Source: an uncultured bacterium (lineage in GTDB: Bacteria > Actinomycetota > Coriobacteriia > Coriobacteriales > Coriobacteriaceae). From it: a stretch of DNA of 64,000 bases. The stretch is taken from assembly GCA_905214465.1 (NCBI GenBank), contig CAJMMD010000001.1, forward strand, positions 174,658 through 238,657, in the 5' to 3' direction. A program made the position numbers and the translations under genes. This document shows positions 32,270-41,091 of the stretch, piece by piece. The notes under the pieces were generated by a model. That model did no database searches, was not told the origin of the DNA, and worked only from the letters and a program-made list of their open reading frames with translations. Position 1 is the stretch's first letter, and every line of letters starts with the position of its first letter.

Positions 32270-33352
32270 TTACCTTTCCCGCACCGCCTCCAACAAATAG
32301 TCGCGCATATACGGAATTGCAAACGAAACACAGCCATAGCCCGCAGGCTCAATCAACCCCGCATCGATGAGACGTTTACGATACGAGCCGACCTTGTTCG
32401 CCGGCAGCCCCATCTTTTTGGCGATATCACCGTTGGCAATCTCATCGCCCTCGCATTGAGCCATTGCCGCGAGATACTGAAACTGTCGTTCTGAAACCCT
32501 GCGCAGCGCCGGGGCAATCACCATAGCATTAAAGCTATCAAGAGCTGCTTGGATACCCGTACGCGCGGACCCTTCGTTCACGCTCTCCGCCCCGCTGCGC
32601 GCAGCAGCCTGCCAAGCGTAATATCCGACCAACTGGACCATAAAGGGATAGCCTGCTGACGCCTTTGTTAATAGCTCAGCGGCGTCTTCATCGAGCTCCT
32701 TGCCCGCTCGTCTCATTGTATCCTCAAACGATCCGCCGACTTCAAAATCGGAGAGACGAGTGAGTTCGATATGTTTTGCCCGCTGAAGGAACGTAAGGGT
32801 ATCATCAACCACCACGCCATCCACCGATGTTGGCAAGCCAGCGAATGCAAAAGCGACATTCGCCCCTTGGCGAATCAAAAGCTGCATCTCATTGCCCAGC
32901 TCGCGCATTTCCTCAGTTGAGGCATCCTGAATCTCGTCGAGCGTAATGAACAGGCCATCGCGTTTCGCGGCATCGTACATCGCCTCGCCCAAATGAGAGG
33001 CCGACTTTGACACCTCCACGGAGCCGAGGCTGACTCCTAAAATCGATGGGGAAATCGACATTGACTCAAGACGAACATTTCGCTGCAGAGCCTCGAGGAT
33101 CCTAGTGCAAAAACCGGCATTTGAGGCCACGTCAACGACCTCGAATCCCTTTTTTCGCGCAAGATCGCCCAATGCGTTGAGAAGCACCGTTTTGCCCGTG
33201 CCTCGGACACCCGAGATGCGCATAAGTCGATCGGGGGCACCAGGACCATTCTCTAGTGCCTCGGCAAAGTCATCCAAAACAGCATCGCGCCCGATAAGCT
33301 CAGGCGGATTCATGCCCGCCGTTGGCTTAAAGGGATTAATTGCTTTCGGCAT
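32270..33352 (-). CDS. AAA ATPase with C-terminal winged-helix domain
   Basis: The 360-residue protein belongs to the STAND/AAA-like ATPases often annotated only as ATP-binding. It has NPPELIGRDAVLDDF, Walker A SGVRGTGKTVLL (near residue 53), Walker B LFITLDEIQD, an AFAGLP sensor region, and a C-terminal winged helix with IANGDIAKKMGLPANKVGSY. The last 40 residues suggest DNA binding. The true role is not known; candidates are a transcription regulator or a defence-type ATPase. An array of six TTTA(G/A)CA heptamers lies 20-73 bp upstream of its start and could be its own binding site. Confidence 0.8.
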   Translation of the reverse strand: MPKAINPFKPTAGMNPPELIGRDAVLDDFAEALENGPGAPDRLMRISGVRGTGKTVLLNALGDLARKKGFEVVDVASNAGFCTRILEALQRNVRLESMSISPSILGVSLGSVEVSKSASHLGEAMYDAAKRDGLFITLDEIQDASTEEMRELGNEMQLLIRQGANVAFAFAGLPTSVDGVVVDDTLTFLQRAKHIELTRLSDFEVGGSFEDTMRRAGKELDEDAAELLTKASAGYPFMVQLVGYYAWQAAARSGAESVNEGSARTGIQAALDSFNAMVIAPALRRVSERQFQYLAAMAQCEGDEIANGDIAKKMGLPANKVGSYRKRLIDAGLIEPAGYGCVSFAIPYMRDYLLEAVRER

Positions 33353-33371
33353 TCAATCCTCCTCTGCTAGT

Positions 33372-33425
33372 TTTAACAACTTTAGCAAAGTTTAGCAACT
33401 TTAGCAGAGTTTAACAGGTTTAGCA
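33372..33425. promoter_or_regulatory. Six-copy TTTA(G/A)CA heptamer array
   Basis: Heptamers start at 33372, 33381, 33391, 33400, 33410 and 33419, spaced 9, 10, 9, 10 and 9 bp. This equals a 19-bp tandem unit holding two heptamers. Copies at 33372 and 33410 read TTTAACA and the others TTTAGCA. The array sits just upstream of the AAA ATPase gene in a 322-bp gap in which no gene is seen. Such phasing suggests cooperative binding of a dimeric or oligomeric protein. Confidence 0.7.
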
Positions 33426-33523
33426 GACCTAGCCGCTTTTGACCTTACCGGTCCTGCTGGAGCCACCCACCTGAGCCAATACAAATGGCTCCATTCAATT
33501 TGTCGGCGACCTGCTCGATACAG

Positions 33524-33558
33524 TAATTCGTACTTTAATTCGTTACGACTTAATTCGT
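33524..33558. repeat. Three TAATTCGT octamers
   Basis: Exact octamers start at 33524, 33536 and 33551 (12 and 15 bp apart). They may be further regulatory sites upstream of the AAA ATPase, or chance in an AT-rich stretch. Confidence 0.35.
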
Positions 33559-33674
33559 TATACCTTATCTATACGCAAATGTTCCCGGTACCGCCGGTAG
33601 CAGTAGCCCCTTCGTTTTGTCGGCATGGCGAGCAAATGGGATGACAAGCGCGGTCCAGCCCTTCTATGCCGCTC

Positions 33675-36116
33675 CTACCCCAGCGAGCGGTTGAGGGAGC
33701 CGAGCTCGTCGTTGCCCATGGTGCGCCACATTTGGTAGATGCAGCCGCGCGCCAAGAAAAAGAAGCCGTTATCGACGAGCTGCACGGCGGCATCCGCGAG
33801 TTGATTGGTCACGGCGGGCACCGGCGGCAGCTCAAGACCTGCCTTGCGGATGGTCTCGACAGCCCCCTCAAACGTGGGCGGTTTGATGACGCCCATCTCG
33901 TTCATAAGGCCCTGCATTTCCTCCTGCGCACTGCCGCCCGATTCCTCGCCGCGCGGCACCAGGCGATAACATGCCAGCGCCAGCTCGAGCTGGTCGCAGT
34001 TCCAGTAGGCGAATGCCAGGCGATAGAACAGGTAGCCGATCGAAGGCCGGTCGCTGGCAATGCGCAGGCCGTGGCGCGCCACCTCTATAATCTCGTCATA
34101 GCGCTCCAGGCGTGCTAGCACGTTGATGAGCGCAAAGTGCGACTGCATGGACGAGCGCGCCAAATCGTAGAGACGACGCACCTCGGGCAGTGCACGCTCA
34201 AAGTCCTCTTGTTCGGCGTAAAAGCTGCAGATCTCGTGCTGGGCAAAGTACAGCGCATCGGGCGCACGAAGGATTCGCACAGAGCGGTCCTCTTCCAACA
34301 CCGGCAGTACCATACGCACCAGCTGGTTGTCGCAGAACTGGGTCTGCACCGGTCCCGTCGCCAAAAGCTCAGCAACAGTACACTTGGCTTCCAGTTCCTC
34401 GACAAGGCGAGAAAAGCCCTCGAAAGCACCAGCTCGGTCAACTTTGGATTGCTCGCGCAGCTCGACGACGCGGGCAACATACGGATCGTTGTCCTCCTCC
34501 ATGACCTCAAGCTCGTCAGCCGTATCAGCGAGCAGTAAATCGCGAAGCGCAGGCGGCAATGGACGATGGTCATCACGTGGTCGGGCGTGAACTTCTGCAG
34601 ACTCAATCATGTCCGGCGCATCTGCCTCATACGCCTCAAGCACACGCTTGCACGGCATATCGTCCATGTCCATGCTCTCAAGATCCTTGGCGACAGAAAC
34701 GCAATCGGCCAGATAAGCCGCACGGCCAAAGGAGTACGTTTTAACAACGCGCTCGCCCTGCTCGCCGTCGGGAGCCGCAATCTGCACGTAGCAGCGCGTG
34801 ATGCGAGCACCCGAGGCAAAGCAAGCCGCTGCGAGTGTAAGCGCAATACGCGCATCGTGCTCGGTGGCCCATGCTGCGCGCTTAGGCTCATCTACCTCGC
34901 GCCAGGCGTCATCTTGAGCATCGTATTCGCGCTGCGGCATAGCATCGACAACCGTGCGGCCAAATCGCACCAGCATGATGCCCTCGGCGACGTTCACTCG
35001 ATAGGTGTAATCGAGCCGCGTGACCACGTTGAGCGCTTCTACGATACGTGCAAAGCGGGTGCGAACGTCCCACTCGCCACCCGGCTGGCACGCAACCGTC
35101 CCCGGCTTGGCCCACGGGTTGTCATTCGACAGCGTTTCGAGCAGGCGAGGAACGTCGTTTGTCGTCTTGCTGATGTGCCATAGGTCAAAGAGCGAGCAGC
35201 CCTCAAAGCTTGGCGACGAGGCAACGGGGCCCAACCCTGCCCCAATACGCTCAAGAATGCCCGATAGGCGGTTCAGGCGGCTCTCGACGGCAAGCAGGAT
35301 ATCGATCTCGTCCTGGTCCAGCAGGCTACGGTCAAAATTGAGATAAAAGAGCCTCGAGCGATCGATGCGCGCCAGGCTCATTTCGGTTTTGGCCGCAATG
35401 GTGCGCAGGCGAGGCAGATTGACTTCACCCATCAAAGCGGCGGCATAGCGCTCAATGCCACCTGGATTATCTGTATGGTCAATGCGGTAGAGCAACGTTT
35501 CGATTGCATCGGGCAGCGGCGTGGAATCAAAACCCAGCAGTACCTCAACCGGCTCGGGGAGTTTTACAAGTTTGATCTTGTCGACGGCATTTTTCATGCC
35601 CTCGTCAAGGCCGTCACCGTCTGCCGCGCCTAAGACAGCGTTTTCAGAATCAGCGAATATGACGTAGCGCAAGAACATCGAGGCCATGAACTCACCGTAA
35701 GGAAGGGAGCGGGTCGAATTCCATGTCTCGTGATCGGACTGTTCGCGCATGGGACCTTCGGGAGAGCCGACGGTTCGCGCGCGCACGCGCATCGTGCCGT
35801 TTGCTCCCCTCACCATAATCTCACCAATACTGGAATCCGACTCGTCAAGGACCAGTTCCATGTCGGGATCGTTGGGCAGCGGAGCCTCGCTGACGGGGCG
35901 GTCCACCTTGTACACCTCGCCCGAAACGCTTACGTAGCCCAAAAGCGACACATGACTTTTGTCAACGAATTCGACGACATAGCAAGATTCATGCTGATCC
36001 TCGCCAAAGAGTTTCCAGACCACGCCATATGAGCGTCCCGCAGGCTGCTCGGGCATCGCCGGAAAGCGCTTTTTGGGATCGAGAAACCTGAGCTTGTATG
36101 TCGGACGCTCTGCCAC
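33675..36116 (-). CDS. Large protein of unknown function with C-terminal TPR-like helices
   Basis: I do not recognise the family. The 813-residue cytosolic protein has no signal peptide or transmembrane helix. The N-terminal 120 residues look beta-rich (YKLRFLDPKKRFPAMPEQ, YVVEFVDKSHVSLLGYV). The centre (about 160-560) is acidic and helical. Residues about 640-745 look like tetratricopeptide repeats (HEICSFYAEQEDFERALPEV, LARLERYDEIIEVARHGL, YRLAFAYWNCDQLELALACY). A protein-protein scaffold is a reasonable guess. It is a single gene between the AAA ATPase and tRNA-Arg, and is read as intact. Confidence 0.75.
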   Translation of the reverse strand: MAERPTYKLRFLDPKKRFPAMPEQPAGRSYGVVWKLFGEDQHESCYVVEFVDKSHVSLLGYVSVSGEVYKVDRPVSEAPLPNDPDMELVLDESDSSIGEIMVRGANGTMRVRARTVGSPEGPMREQSDHETWNSTRSLPYGEFMASMFLRYVIFADSENAVLGAADGDGLDEGMKNAVDKIKLVKLPEPVEVLLGFDSTPLPDAIETLLYRIDHTDNPGGIERYAAALMGEVNLPRLRTIAAKTEMSLARIDRSRLFYLNFDRSLLDQDEIDILLAVESRLNRLSGILERIGAGLGPVASSPSFEGCSLFDLWHISKTTNDVPRLLETLSNDNPWAKPGTVACQPGGEWDVRTRFARIVEALNVVTRLDYTYRVNVAEGIMLVRFGRTVVDAMPQREYDAQDDAWREVDEPKRAAWATEHDARIALTLAAACFASGARITRCYVQIAAPDGEQGERVVKTYSFGRAAYLADCVSVAKDLESMDMDDMPCKRVLEAYEADAPDMIESAEVHARPRDDHRPLPPALRDLLLADTADELEVMEEDNDPYVARVVELREQSKVDRAGAFEGFSRLVEELEAKCTVAELLATGPVQTQFCDNQLVRMVLPVLEEDRSVRILRAPDALYFAQHEICSFYAEQEDFERALPEVRRLYDLARSSMQSHFALINVLARLERYDEIIEVARHGLRIASDRPSIGYLFYRLAFAYWNCDQLELALACYRLVPRGEESGGSAQEEMQGLMNEMGVIKPPTFEGAVETIRKAGLELPPVPAVTNQLADAAVQLVDNGFFFLARGCIYQMWRTMGNDELGSLNRSLG

Positions 36117-36269
36117 GAAGTATCACCCTGATCGGTCGCTTGAAGAAGGAGTGGTCGCGAATTAGTCGCGACATCTACTCGGAATCTTACACGAGTCGAC
36201 AGGAAATCGTCCGCTTTACGCCCGCGCCTCGACCGAGGTTCGAATCAATGCGGTGTTTACGTAAAAGAA

Positions 36270-36291
36270 AAGCCCCCGTTGCCGGGAGCTT
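36270..36291 (-). terminator. Terminator after tRNA-Arg
   Basis: AAGCTCCCGG and CCGGGGGCTT-type pairing around GCAA is followed by TTCTTTT on the minus strand. Confidence 0.75.
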
Positions 36292-36301
36292 TAATCTCAA
36301 A

Positions 36302-36378
36302 TGGTGCGGCGTATAGGATTCGAACCTATGACGTTCTGATTCGTAGTCAGACCCTCTATCCAGCTGAGGTAACGCCGC
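36302..36378 (-). tRNA. tRNA-Arg (anticodon ACG)
   Basis: The 77-nt gene has acceptor GCGGCGT/ACGCCGC. The anticodon stem TCTGA/TCAGA encloses CTACGAA, so the anticodon is ACG, normally edited to ICG. The T-arm is ATAGG-TTCGAAT-CCTAT. CCA is encoded. Confidence 0.96.
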
Positions 36379-36455
36379 AGCGCAAGACATATAAAACCAC
36401 TTTAGCTTATTGGAGTCAAGCACAATTTCAAACTTTTTTGTGGAACGCAGTCTTG

Positions 36456-36833
36456 TCATGCTGCTCCGCATATACCGCCATTCCCCGTACGATCGATTGG
36501 CTTTTCGATCACGTCAAACTTAGCATCAAGTTCCCTCAGGAGCGATCTCACCCGCTGGGCACAATCATAATCGGCAAACGAGATGCTCAACATGCGAGCA
36601 ACCTGATTAGATGTCTGGACCCCATAGAAATGCTCTAGGGCCACAAGCCCCTCGTGCGCCACAAACGTCTCAACCACATGAGGCGACTCCTCGTAGCACC
36701 ATTGCGTCAACGGCCCCTCGCTCGTCTGTCGAACCACCAGGCCACCCATGCCAGACGGCTCACACGTCACAAGCAGGTACTCCCCGCCCTCGTCGCTCTC
36801 AAACAAAACCACCCGATCATCAAACAGCTCCAT
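36456..36833 (-). CDS. Small hypothetical protein
   Basis: The 125-residue open frame begins MELFDDRVVLFESDEGGEYLL and has balanced charged and hydrophobic composition typical of a real protein. It has no recognised domain, signal peptide or membrane segment. The ATG at 36833 follows a GAAAGGGGAC ribosome binding site. It lies between serS and tRNA-Arg on the same strand. I cannot assign a function. Confidence 0.65.
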   Translation of the reverse strand: MELFDDRVVLFESDEGGEYLLVTCEPSGMGGLVVRQTSEGPLTQWCYEESPHVVETFVAHEGLVALEHFYGVQTSNQVARMLSISFADYDCAQRVRSLLRELDAKFDVIEKPIDRTGNGGICGAA

Positions 36834-36956
36834 CGCGTCCCCTTTCTCTCGCTCTTATTTAGCAAAAGCATAGCAGGTAGATGGCTGCATACAGAACAGT
36901 TGTTCGTGTGTTTTCTATTGAGCTGTCCGCACAGCATGGTATGGCCGCACACAAAA

Positions 36957-36981
36957 AGGGCACCCCAAAAAGGAGTGCCCT
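36957..36981 (-). terminator. Terminator after serS
   Basis: AGGGCAC and GTGCCCT form a stem around an A-rich loop, followed by TTTTTG on the minus strand, 24 nt after the serS stop. Confidence 0.8.
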
Positions 36982-37004
36982 AGCAAATCGCTTATGCAGC
37001 CAAT

Positions 37005-38288
37005 CTACGCGACCGGCTCGATCTTCTCGAGGCCGCCCATGTAGGGACGCAGGACCTCGGGGATCGTGATGGTGCCGTCGGCGTTCTGGTAGTTCTCCAG
37101 AATGGCAGCCATGGTACGGCCAGCCGGCAGGCCGGAACCGTTGAGGGTGTGCAGGTAGCGCGAACCCTTGAAGTTTTCGGGGTCGCGATACTTGATGTTG
37201 GCGCGACGGGCCTGGAAGTCACCGCAGTTGGAGCAGGAGCTGATCTCCTTGTAGGCGTTGTAGCTCGGCAGCCAGACCTCGATGTCGTAGGTCTGACGGG
37301 CAGAGAAGCCCAGGTCGCCGGTGCACAGGCTAATCACGCGATACGGAAGACCCAGCTGCTGCAGCAGGTACTCGGCCTCGGCGGTCATGCTCTCGAGCTC
37401 CTCGTCGGACTCCTCCGGCTTGGCAAACTTGACCATCTCGACCTTGTCGAACTCGTGCTGGCGAATGATGCCGCGGGTATCGCGACCAGCGGAGCCGGCC
37501 TCCTCGCGGAAGCAGGGGGTGAAGGCGGTGTAGCGGCGCGGCAGGGTATCGGCGTCGAGGACCTCACCGGCGTGCAGGTTGGTGAGCACGACCTCGGCGG
37601 TGGGGATCAGGAAGTTGTCGCCCGAGACGTGATAGGCGTCGTCCTCGAACTTGGGCAGCTGGCCCGTGCCGAACATGGTCTGACGCTTGACGACGATGGG
37701 CGGCCACCACTCCTTAAAACCACGGCTGGTGTGCGTATCGAGGAAGAAGTTGATGAGGGCGCGCTCAAGACGGGCGCCGGCGCCACCGAGAACGGTGAAG
37801 CGGCTGCCGGAGAGCTTGTTGCCGCGCTCGAAGTCAAGGATGTCGAGGTCGGTGCCCAGATCCCAGTGCGGCTTAAAGTCGAAGTCGAACTCGCGCGGGG
37901 TGCCCCAACGACGGCGTTCGATGTTCTCGTCCTCGTCCTTGCCGTACGGCGTGGCCTCGCAAGGAATGTTGGGCAGGTGAGCCATGAAGTCGTACTGCTC
38001 CTGCTCGAGGGCGGTGCGGCGCTCGGCCAGACCGTCAATCTTCTCGTTGACGGCGCGCACGGCCTCTTTGGCGGCCTCGGCCTCGCCCTTCTTGCCCTCC
38101 TTCATCAGGGCGCCGATCTTCTTGGACTCGGCATTGCGCGTGGCTTGAAGTTCCTCGACCTCGGTGATGACGGCACGACGCTCGTCGTCGAGCTCAAAGA
38201 ACTTCTCGCGATCCCAAGACGTCTGGCGGTTAGCCATGGCGACATCGATGGCATCGGGGTTCTCGCGAACAAACTTGATATCAAGCAT
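37005..38288 (-). CDS. serS: Seryl-tRNA synthetase
   Basis: This class II synthetase has 427 residues. An N-terminal coiled-coil arm (about residues 30-105) grips the long variable arm of tRNA-Ser. The catalytic core shows TAEVVLTNLHAGEVLD, the motif 2 FREEAGSAGRDTRGIIRQHEF, EISSCSNCGDFQARR, and the motif 3 LNGSGLPAGRTMAAILENYQ. The ATG at 38288 has GGAGG 7 nt upstream; the longer frame reaching 38315 does not. It ends at a good terminator. Confidence 0.96.
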   Translation of the reverse strand: MLDIKFVRENPDAIDVAMANRQTSWDREKFFELDDERRAVITEVEELQATRNAESKKIGALMKEGKKGEAEAAKEAVRAVNEKIDGLAERRTALEQEQYDFMAHLPNIPCEATPYGKDEDENIERRRWGTPREFDFDFKPHWDLGTDLDILDFERGNKLSGSRFTVLGGAGARLERALINFFLDTHTSRGFKEWWPPIVVKRQTMFGTGQLPKFEDDAYHVSGDNFLIPTAEVVLTNLHAGEVLDADTLPRRYTAFTPCFREEAGSAGRDTRGIIRQHEFDKVEMVKFAKPEESDEELESMTAEAEYLLQQLGLPYRVISLCTGDLGFSARQTYDIEVWLPSYNAYKEISSCSNCGDFQARRANIKYRDPENFKGSRYLHTLNGSGLPAGRTMAAILENYQNADGTITIPEVLRPYMGGLEKIEPVA

Positions 38289-38399
38289 TAGATCCTCCGG
38301 CGATATACATTCCATTTAGGTTGCAACCTTGTACATGTATGGGCAAGTATATACTTATGAGCGTTTACGACCCAACTCAACTACGCAAGAAGGCACCCA

Positions 38400-38573
38400 A
38401 TGGACGCAGTTTTTTCCTTTTTGTTTGGCACCCGCACCGGTTTTGCCATCCTTTTCGCCGGCGGCATCCTGCTGTTTGCGATTATTGCCTTTGTAATGGA
38501 GAAGCGCACCCATAAGATGTATGTCGACCGCGGCCCCAAGTCCGAGGACGAAGAAGACAGCTTCTGGGACTAA
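38400..38573 (+). CDS. Small single-pass membrane protein, 57 residues
   Basis: An ATG at 38400 with AGAAGG 6 nt upstream opens a frame of 58 codons ending at TAA. The product has one clear membrane helix (about residues 14-33, including FAILFAGGILLFAIIAF) and a charged cytosolic tail ending SEDEEDSFWD. No family is recognised. Strong ribosome binding site, clean hydrophobic profile and a following terminator hairpin support a real gene. It is on the plus strand, between serS and proC on minus. Confidence 0.7.
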   Translation: MDAVFSFLFGTRTGFAILFAGGILLFAIIAFVMEKRTHKMYVDRGPKSEDEEDSFWD

Positions 38574-38581
38574 CCTGCCAA

Positions 38582-38734
38582 AAAGGGACAGGTTTATTTT
38601 GGTCGGTTTTATCTAGGCAAACGCAAGTGCCCCGCAACTGGAATTGAGCCAGTTGCGGGGCACTTTTCGCTAAAAGGACAAAACCGCAGGAAAAACCTGC
38701 CAACATAAACCTGTCCCTTTTTTGGTCGGTTTTA
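38582..38734. repeat. Composite repeat around a terminator hairpin
   Basis: AAAGGGACAGGTTTA at 38582-38596 is inverted at 38706-38720. TTTTGGTCGGTTTTA directly follows each in the same orientation (38597-38611 and 38720-38734). The last copy contains the proC stop codon (38732-38734). The 17-bp hairpin at 38625-38665 lies in the middle. Confidence 0.7.
38625..38665. terminator. Bidirectional terminator between the small membrane gene and proC
   Basis: A perfect 17-bp stem (arms 38625-38641 and 38649-38665) with a 7-nt loop is followed by a short T run on the plus strand. It separates convergent transcripts. Confidence 0.75.
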
Positions 38735-39502
38735 CTGGAGGGTTGCGTCGATTGCCTTGACCAGGGCGCTGCGCATGCCGGCGTCCTCGAGTGCAACGAC
38801 GCCCTTGATGGTGGCACCGCCGGGCGAGCATACGGCATCCTTCATCGCCGCAGGATGCTGGCCAGTTGCAAGCTGCAGCTTTGCCGTACCCAGCACCATC
38901 TGGCTCACAATGCGATAAGCATCCGCACGCGGGATACCGTGCTTGACCGCCGCATCGCCCAGGGCCTCGATTGCCATGGCGACAAACGCCGGAGCGCAAC
39001 CACCCACCGTGCCGCCCACAAACAGCAGGCTTGTGTCGAGCTCGACGACAGCGCCAAGCTTACCGAGCAGGTCGAGCACCACAGCACGCTGCTCGTCGTT
39101 AAGCGTCGAAGCCTTCTCGCAGGCGATGACGCCCTCGCCCACCGAAACCGGCGTGTTGGGCACCGTCGAGATATGCGCGACGCCCGGCAGGACCTGCTCC
39201 CACTTGGCACTGTCCCAGGTCCAGGCAACCGACAGAACGACCTTTTTGGCAAGAGCATCCTTGAGCGGGGCGAATACCTTCTCGATCATGTACGGTTTGA
39301 CCGCAGCGACCACGATATCGGATGCGGCGACAACCTCGGCGGCATCGTGGCAGGCGACCATGCCGCGCACCTCGCAACGCTCGACCAAAGCATCGTAGCG
39401 GCCTGCGCAGGCGCACATGTCGCCCGCGGCCACGCCGGCGGCAATCCAGCCATCGGCCATAGCACTCGCCATATTGCCAAAACCGACAAATCCGATCTTC
39501 AT
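38732..39502 (-). CDS. proC: Pyrroline-5-carboxylate reductase
   Basis: ProC reduces 1-pyrroline-5-carboxylate to proline with NAD(P)H. Its 256 residues begin with the Rossmann motif MKIGFVGFGNMASAMADGW. AAVKPYMIEKV follows, then VPNTPVSVGEGV. The C-terminal signature is seen as AVCSPGGATIKGVVALEDAG. The length is slightly short of the usual 265-275. The stop codon lies inside a repeat unit, so the 3' end may have been reshaped. It is a single gene on the minus strand. Confidence 0.93.
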   Translation of the reverse strand: MKIGFVGFGNMASAMADGWIAAGVAAGDMCACAGRYDALVERCEVRGMVACHDAAEVVAASDIVVAAVKPYMIEKVFAPLKDALAKKVVLSVAWTWDSAKWEQVLPGVAHISTVPNTPVSVGEGVIACEKASTLNDEQRAVVLDLLGKLGAVVELDTSLLFVGGTVGGCAPAFVAMAIEALGDAAVKHGIPRADAYRIVSQMVLGTAKLQLATGQHPAAMKDAVCSPGGATIKGVVALEDAGMRSALVKAIDATLQ

Positions 39503-39576
39503 ATCACACAGTCCTCTCAGATGCGTTCCTCAAAAACGAAAGTCATTGTCCCACGCTATTGTTTCGTATTGCCGAC

Positions 39577-40047
39577 CTACTTGTGATACGGCTCGCCACG
39601 ACTGATCTTGCAGGCACGGTAAATCTGCTCTAGCAGCACCACACGCGCCAGGTTATGCGGCAAGGTAATGCGTCCAAAGCTGAGCATCTCGTCGGCGCGG
39701 GCGCGCACCTCATCACTCACGCCGTCCGAACCGCCGATTACAAAGGCAATGTCGCTGCTGCCTCGCAGCATAAGATCGTCGAGCCTCGCCGAAAACTCCT
39801 CGCTCGAGCGCTCCTTGCCCTCGATAGCCAGCAGGATCACATGCGCTCGAGATGGCAAGGCGGCAAGAATCGCCGCCCCCTCCTTGTCGCGCGCGGCATC
39901 CACGCCGCCCGCCTTAGCCGGGTCGATATCGGCCACCTCGCGGATATCCACCTTGGCATAGGCACCTAGGCGCTTGGTGTACTCAGCGCACGCGTCCTTC
40001 CAAAAGCGCTCCTTGAGCTTACCGACGCAAACGACGGTGTATTTCAC
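39577..40047 (-). CDS. rlmH: 23S rRNA pseudouridine(1915) N3-methyltransferase
   Basis: RlmH is a SPOUT methyltransferase that modifies pseudouridine 1915 in helix 69 of 23S rRNA on the 70S ribosome. The 156-residue protein has VCVGKLKERFWKDACAEY, LLAIEGKERSSEEFS, FVIGGSDGVSDEV and the C-terminal trefoil-knot segment LARVVLLEQIYRACKI ending GEPYHK. This is the standard family length and ending. It lies 6 nt after the SPFH gene, forming a two-gene unit. Confidence 0.95.
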   Translation of the reverse strand: MKYTVVCVGKLKERFWKDACAEYTKRLGAYAKVDIREVADIDPAKAGGVDAARDKEGAAILAALPSRAHVILLAIEGKERSSEEFSARLDDLMLRGSSDIAFVIGGSDGVSDEVRARADEMLSFGRITLPHNLARVVLLEQIYRACKISRGEPYHK

Positions 40048-40053
40048 GCGCGT

Positions 40054-40992
40054 CTACTCCTTCGAATCGTTTTGAACTTTGCCGGCGGCCAGCATCTGCT
40101 CGAACATCGAGGCCGACTGCGAAAAGTCGCTCGGCAGCACGACCGTCGAGGTTTTACCCGTGCGAGCGAACTCCGTCATCATCTCGGACCACTGCGTAAA
40201 CATGAACAGTTGGTTGGCCTCGTCATTGCCGACACCCGTCTCCTGGATGATCTCGAGCGAATCTTTGATACCCAGCGCGATGGCCTTGCGCTGGTTGGCG
40301 ATGCCCTCACCCGCCTTTTCCATAGCCTCGGCCTCGGCGGTCGCCTCGGTGACGCGCTTGATGCGGTCGGCCTCGGCGAGCTCCTGCGCGGCAGCGCGCT
40401 TGCGCTGGGCAGCGTTGATGTCGTTCATGGAGTTCTCAACCTCGGTCGGCAGTGCGATTTTGGTGATGAGCGTCGACACGAGGGTGAAGCCGTAGGCGGC
40501 CATCTGCTCGGAAACGGTAGCGTTGACATCCTTGGCGATGTCATCCTTCTTGGCAAAGACCTCATCGAGTGTGTAGACGGGGATGGAGGAGCGCAGGGCG
40601 TCGGTGATGAAGTCGCGCATCTGGTCGACGGGCTCCTGCAGCATATAGTAGCTCTTGTAGATGCCCGAATCTGCCGGGCCGGCGCCCATGTCATAGCTCA
40701 CGTGGTACTGAGCGGAGACCTCAAGGCCAATGGTCACGTTGTCCTGGGTCTTAACGTCGATGCCAAAACCATTTTTCATGGTGCGCAGACTCACCGTGGC
40801 GGCCTTGCGGTCAATCACGGGCACCTTCACGTGGAAGCCCGCGTTGACGATACGATTGAACTTACCCAAGCGCTCGATGATCACAGCGTGCTGCTGCTCA
40901 ACGACGTAGCAGGCGTTGGGGAGCAGCAACAACAGGATGATGATGGGAATCAAAAGGCTGGTAAGGGCGGCGATGATACCGGAAAACAGCAT
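40054..40992 (-). CDS. SPFH (stomatin/prohibitin-like) membrane protein
   Basis: The 312-residue protein has one N-terminal helix (LIPIIILLLLLP) followed by the SPFH domain, VVEQQHAVIIERLGKF, and a C-terminal coiled-coil (AQRKRAAAQELAEADRIKRV, ATAEAEAMEKAGEG). It probably forms oligomeric membrane rings, as slipins and prohibitins do. No NfeD partner gene is present. The ATG at 40992 is preceded by AGAGGAG 5 nt upstream. It shares a unit with rlmH. Confidence 0.9.
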   Translation of the reverse strand: MLFSGIIAALTSLLIPIIILLLLLPNACYVVEQQHAVIIERLGKFNRIVNAGFHVKVPVIDRKAATVSLRTMKNGFGIDVKTQDNVTIGLEVSAQYHVSYDMGAGPADSGIYKSYYMLQEPVDQMRDFITDALRSSIPVYTLDEVFAKKDDIAKDVNATVSEQMAAYGFTLVSTLITKIALPTEVENSMNDINAAQRKRAAAQELAEADRIKRVTEATAEAEAMEKAGEGIANQRKAIALGIKDSLEIIQETGVGNDEANQLFMFTQWSEMMTEFARTGKTSTVVLPSDFSQSASMFEQMLAAGKVQNDSKE

Positions 40993-41060
40993 GGTCTCTC
41001 CTCTGATAGGCACACGTTGGCATTAGGATACCCGTCCAAGGAGATCGTGCATAACAAAAA

Positions 41061-41080
41061 AGCTCCCATTGCTGGGAGCT
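41061..41080 (-). terminator. Terminator after tRNA-Leu
   Basis: AGCTCCCA/TGGGAGCT around GCAA is followed by six T residues on the minus strand. Confidence 0.8.
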
Positions 41081-41091
41081 CTTTCATTTAA

